Assembly: GCF_017068395.1 (NCBI RefSeq)
Contig: NZ_CP070619.1
Location: 7,626,001-7,690,000 of the forward strand
Direction of reading: 5' to 3'
From: Rhodococcus pseudokoreensis
Lineage (GTDB): Bacteria > Actinomycetota > Actinomycetes > Mycobacteriales > Mycobacteriaceae
Length of the DNA stretch: 64,000 nt
The notes under the pieces are model-generated. The model ran no database searches, was not told where the DNA came from, and worked only from the letters and a program-made list of their open reading frames with translations. The position numbers were made by a program, and so were the translations under genes. Positions 62,838 to 64,000 of the stretch are shown one piece after another (the stretch's first letter is position 1; each line of letters starts with the position of its first letter).

Positions 62838-63293
62838 TCAGAATCCGATCAGACCGGATGCCAGATCGGGGATCTCCAGCGCGGTGATCGCCTGCTGCCG
62901 GATGTCGGGGCAGGCGGCCGTCGTGATGACGTCGATCCGGGCCCGGTCCTGGAGAAAGTCGAGCGCATTGAGGTTGTTCTTCGCGATCCACGTGCCGACC
63001 AGGCCGTTCAACCCGGTCTTCCCGATCGTCGGGGTGTAGGTGCGCCAGCTCTGCAACTGACCCTCGAGGTCGGTGCACAACTGGGCGGCCTGGGCCTCGG
63101 TGACCCCGCCCGGCACCAGTGCGGTGCCGGGAACCACGGTGGTCGCCGGTGGCGGGGGTGCGGTGGTGCCGGGCGCGGGGGCCGGGCTCTGTCCGGCGCA
63201 TCCCGTGACCAGCGCCGCGGCCGCCACCGTCCCGGCCGCGGCGACGGCCAGGCGGTGACGACGTCCGAAGCCGTGCACGCGTCGCTGTCCCAT
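62838..63293 (-). CDS. Putative lipoprotein
   Basis: A 151-residue secreted lipoprotein. A twin-arginine-like basic start (RRVHGFGRRHRLAVAAAG) is followed by lipobox LVTGC near residue 32 and a proline/threonine-rich linker. The mature domain (AAQLCTDLEGQLQSWRTYTP, TTAACPDI) has two cysteines that may form a disulfide; no domain recognised. GAGGGGG is 6 bases from ATG 63293 and touches ATG 63299, so the former was chosen. It precedes pip by 7 bases. Confidence 0.75.
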   Translation of the reverse strand: MGQRRVHGFGRRHRLAVAAAGTVAAAALVTGCAGQSPAPAPGTTAPPPPATTVVPGTALVPGGVTEAQAAQLCTDLEGQLQSWRTYTPTIGKTGLNGLVGTWIAKNNLNALDFLQDRARIDVITTAACPDIRQQAITALEIPDLASGLIGF

Positions 63294-63339
63294 GAACATC
63301 CCCCTCGAGTGTGTGCCGGCCCGGTGAGTCGAGGACGAC

Positions 63340-64000
63340 CTAGAAGCTGTGCTCTTCCGCCGGAAACGCTCCGGTGCGCACTTCGGCCGCGTATGCGGCG
63401 GCCGCGTTGCGCAACTCGTCACCGACGTTACCGAAGCGCTTGACGAACTTCGCCGTCTTGCCGCTGGTGTAGCCGGCCATGTCCTGCCACACGAGGACCT
63501 GGGCGTCGCATTCGGCGCCCGCGCCGATGCCCACGGTGGGGATGGTGAGCTTGCGGGTGACCTGGCCCGCGATCTCGGCGGGCACCATCTCCATCACGAC
63601 GGAGAATGCGCCGGCCTCCTGCACGGCGATCGCGTCGGCGACCAGTTGCTCGGAGGCGTCGCCGCGGCCCTGCACGCGGAAACCGCCGAGCGAGTTGACG
63701 CTCTGCGGGGTGAACCCGACGTGGGCCATGACGGGGATGCCCGCCGCGGTGATGGCGGCGATCTGCGGAGCGACGCGCTCGCCGCCCTCGAGCTTGACCG
63801 CGTGGGCCAGCCCTTCCTTCATGAACCGGGTCGCGGACGCGAGGGCCTGCTCCGGGGAGCTTTCGTAGCTGCCGAACGGCAGGTCCGCGACGACGAGGGC
63901 GTGCGGCGCACCGCGGACGACGCCGCGAACGAGGGGGAGCAGTTCGTCGATCGTGACCGGGACGGTGGTCTCGTATCCGTAGACGACGTTGGCGGCCGAG
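63340..64000 (-). CDS. panB: 3-methyl-2-oxobutanoate hydroxymethyltransferase (5' end outside window)
   Basis: The first committed enzyme of pantothenate synthesis, adding a hydroxymethyl group to ketoisovalerate. The visible 219 residues include [49 protein letters not shown] and [19 protein letters not shown] (landmark [11 protein letters not shown]), all PanB signatures. The frame is open to the window edge, so the start lies beyond 64000. The ATG at 63822 (KEGLAHA) is internal. The lipoprotein and pip follow on the same strand. Confidence 0.95.
   Translation of the reverse strand, partial: SAANVVYGYETTVPVTIDELLPLVRGVVRGAPHALVVADLPFGSYESSPEQALASATRFMKEGLAHAVKLEGGERVAPQIAAITAAGIPVMAHVGFTPQSVNSLGGFRVQGRGDASEQLVADAIAVQEAGAFSVVMEMVPAEIAGQVTRKLTIPTVGIGAGAECDAQVLVWQDMAGYTSGKTAKFVKRFGNVGDELRNAAAAYAAEVRTGAFPAEEHSF

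Overview
The window looks like chromosomal core sequence from a mycolic-acid actinobacterium, most likely Rhodococcus of the R. jostii/R. opacus type. The reasons are very high GC with many GTG starts, two IdeR-like iron boxes, a FAS-II block (mabR, fabD, acpM, kas, accD6), an NDMA-type alcohol dehydrogenase, and long stretches that follow Mycobacterium tuberculosis gene order from memory: Rv2366c-era-amidase-recO-uppS-zur-smtB-glyS, the TPM protein-dgt-dnaG block, aceE-mabR-fabD-acpM-kasA-accD6, and Rv2228c-cobC-ptpA-panB. No phage, insertion sequence or CRISPR array was seen.

Layout. 1-2.1 kb: end of a CorC-like CBS protein, a degenerate cytidine-deaminase-fold protein, and era. 2.1-6.3 kb: an amidase-TetR operon with a perfect palindromic operator, then a MocR regulator divergent from an FMN-binding protein. 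6.4-14.4 kb: a complete kdp potassium-uptake operon (small membrane ORF, kdpF, A, B, C, D, E). 14.4-16.1 kb: a siderophore-binding lipoprotein convergent with a PPOX protein, each behind an IdeR-like box. 16.2-20.6 kb: recO-uppS, a conserved unknown, zinc regulators zur and smtB, and glyS. 20.6-28.8 kb: envelope proteins, dgt, a secreted lipase and dnaG. 28.8-35.3 kb: tRNA-Asn, tRNA-Met/Ile2 and assorted enzymes. 35.4-43.8 kb: accD6, kas, acpM, fabD, mabR and aceE on the minus strand. 44-50.9 kb: lipoprotein, DUF3052, ahpE, tRNA-Val, a GbsR-like regulator with a repeat protein, cobD, SURF1, a tyrosine phosphatase and a HAD hydrolase. 50.9-55 kb: cobC, a Nif3-like protein, a zinc-ribbon protein and RNase H/phosphatase. 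55-64 kb: anion transporter, rnpB, hydrolases, a HadAB-like dehydratase pair, a 30-residue protein with its own signals, an RNB ribonuclease, pip and the end of panB.

The most unusual observation is a possible family of palindromic elements with GTGAGT...ACTCAC-like ends at three places. One (54989-55034) is a perfect 46-bp palindrome carrying the stop codons of two convergent genes. One (2091-2134) lies at another convergent junction and supplies the end of a TetR protein. The third (9562-9613) lies inside kdpB and adds about 20 residues in frame to the ATP-binding domain, much as Rickettsia palindromic elements do. Other points are small genes easily missed (kdp small ORF, the 59991-60083 gene, a start-less membrane ORF), AhpE with a second BCP-like cysteine, a probable MabR operator, and several likely leaderless genes.
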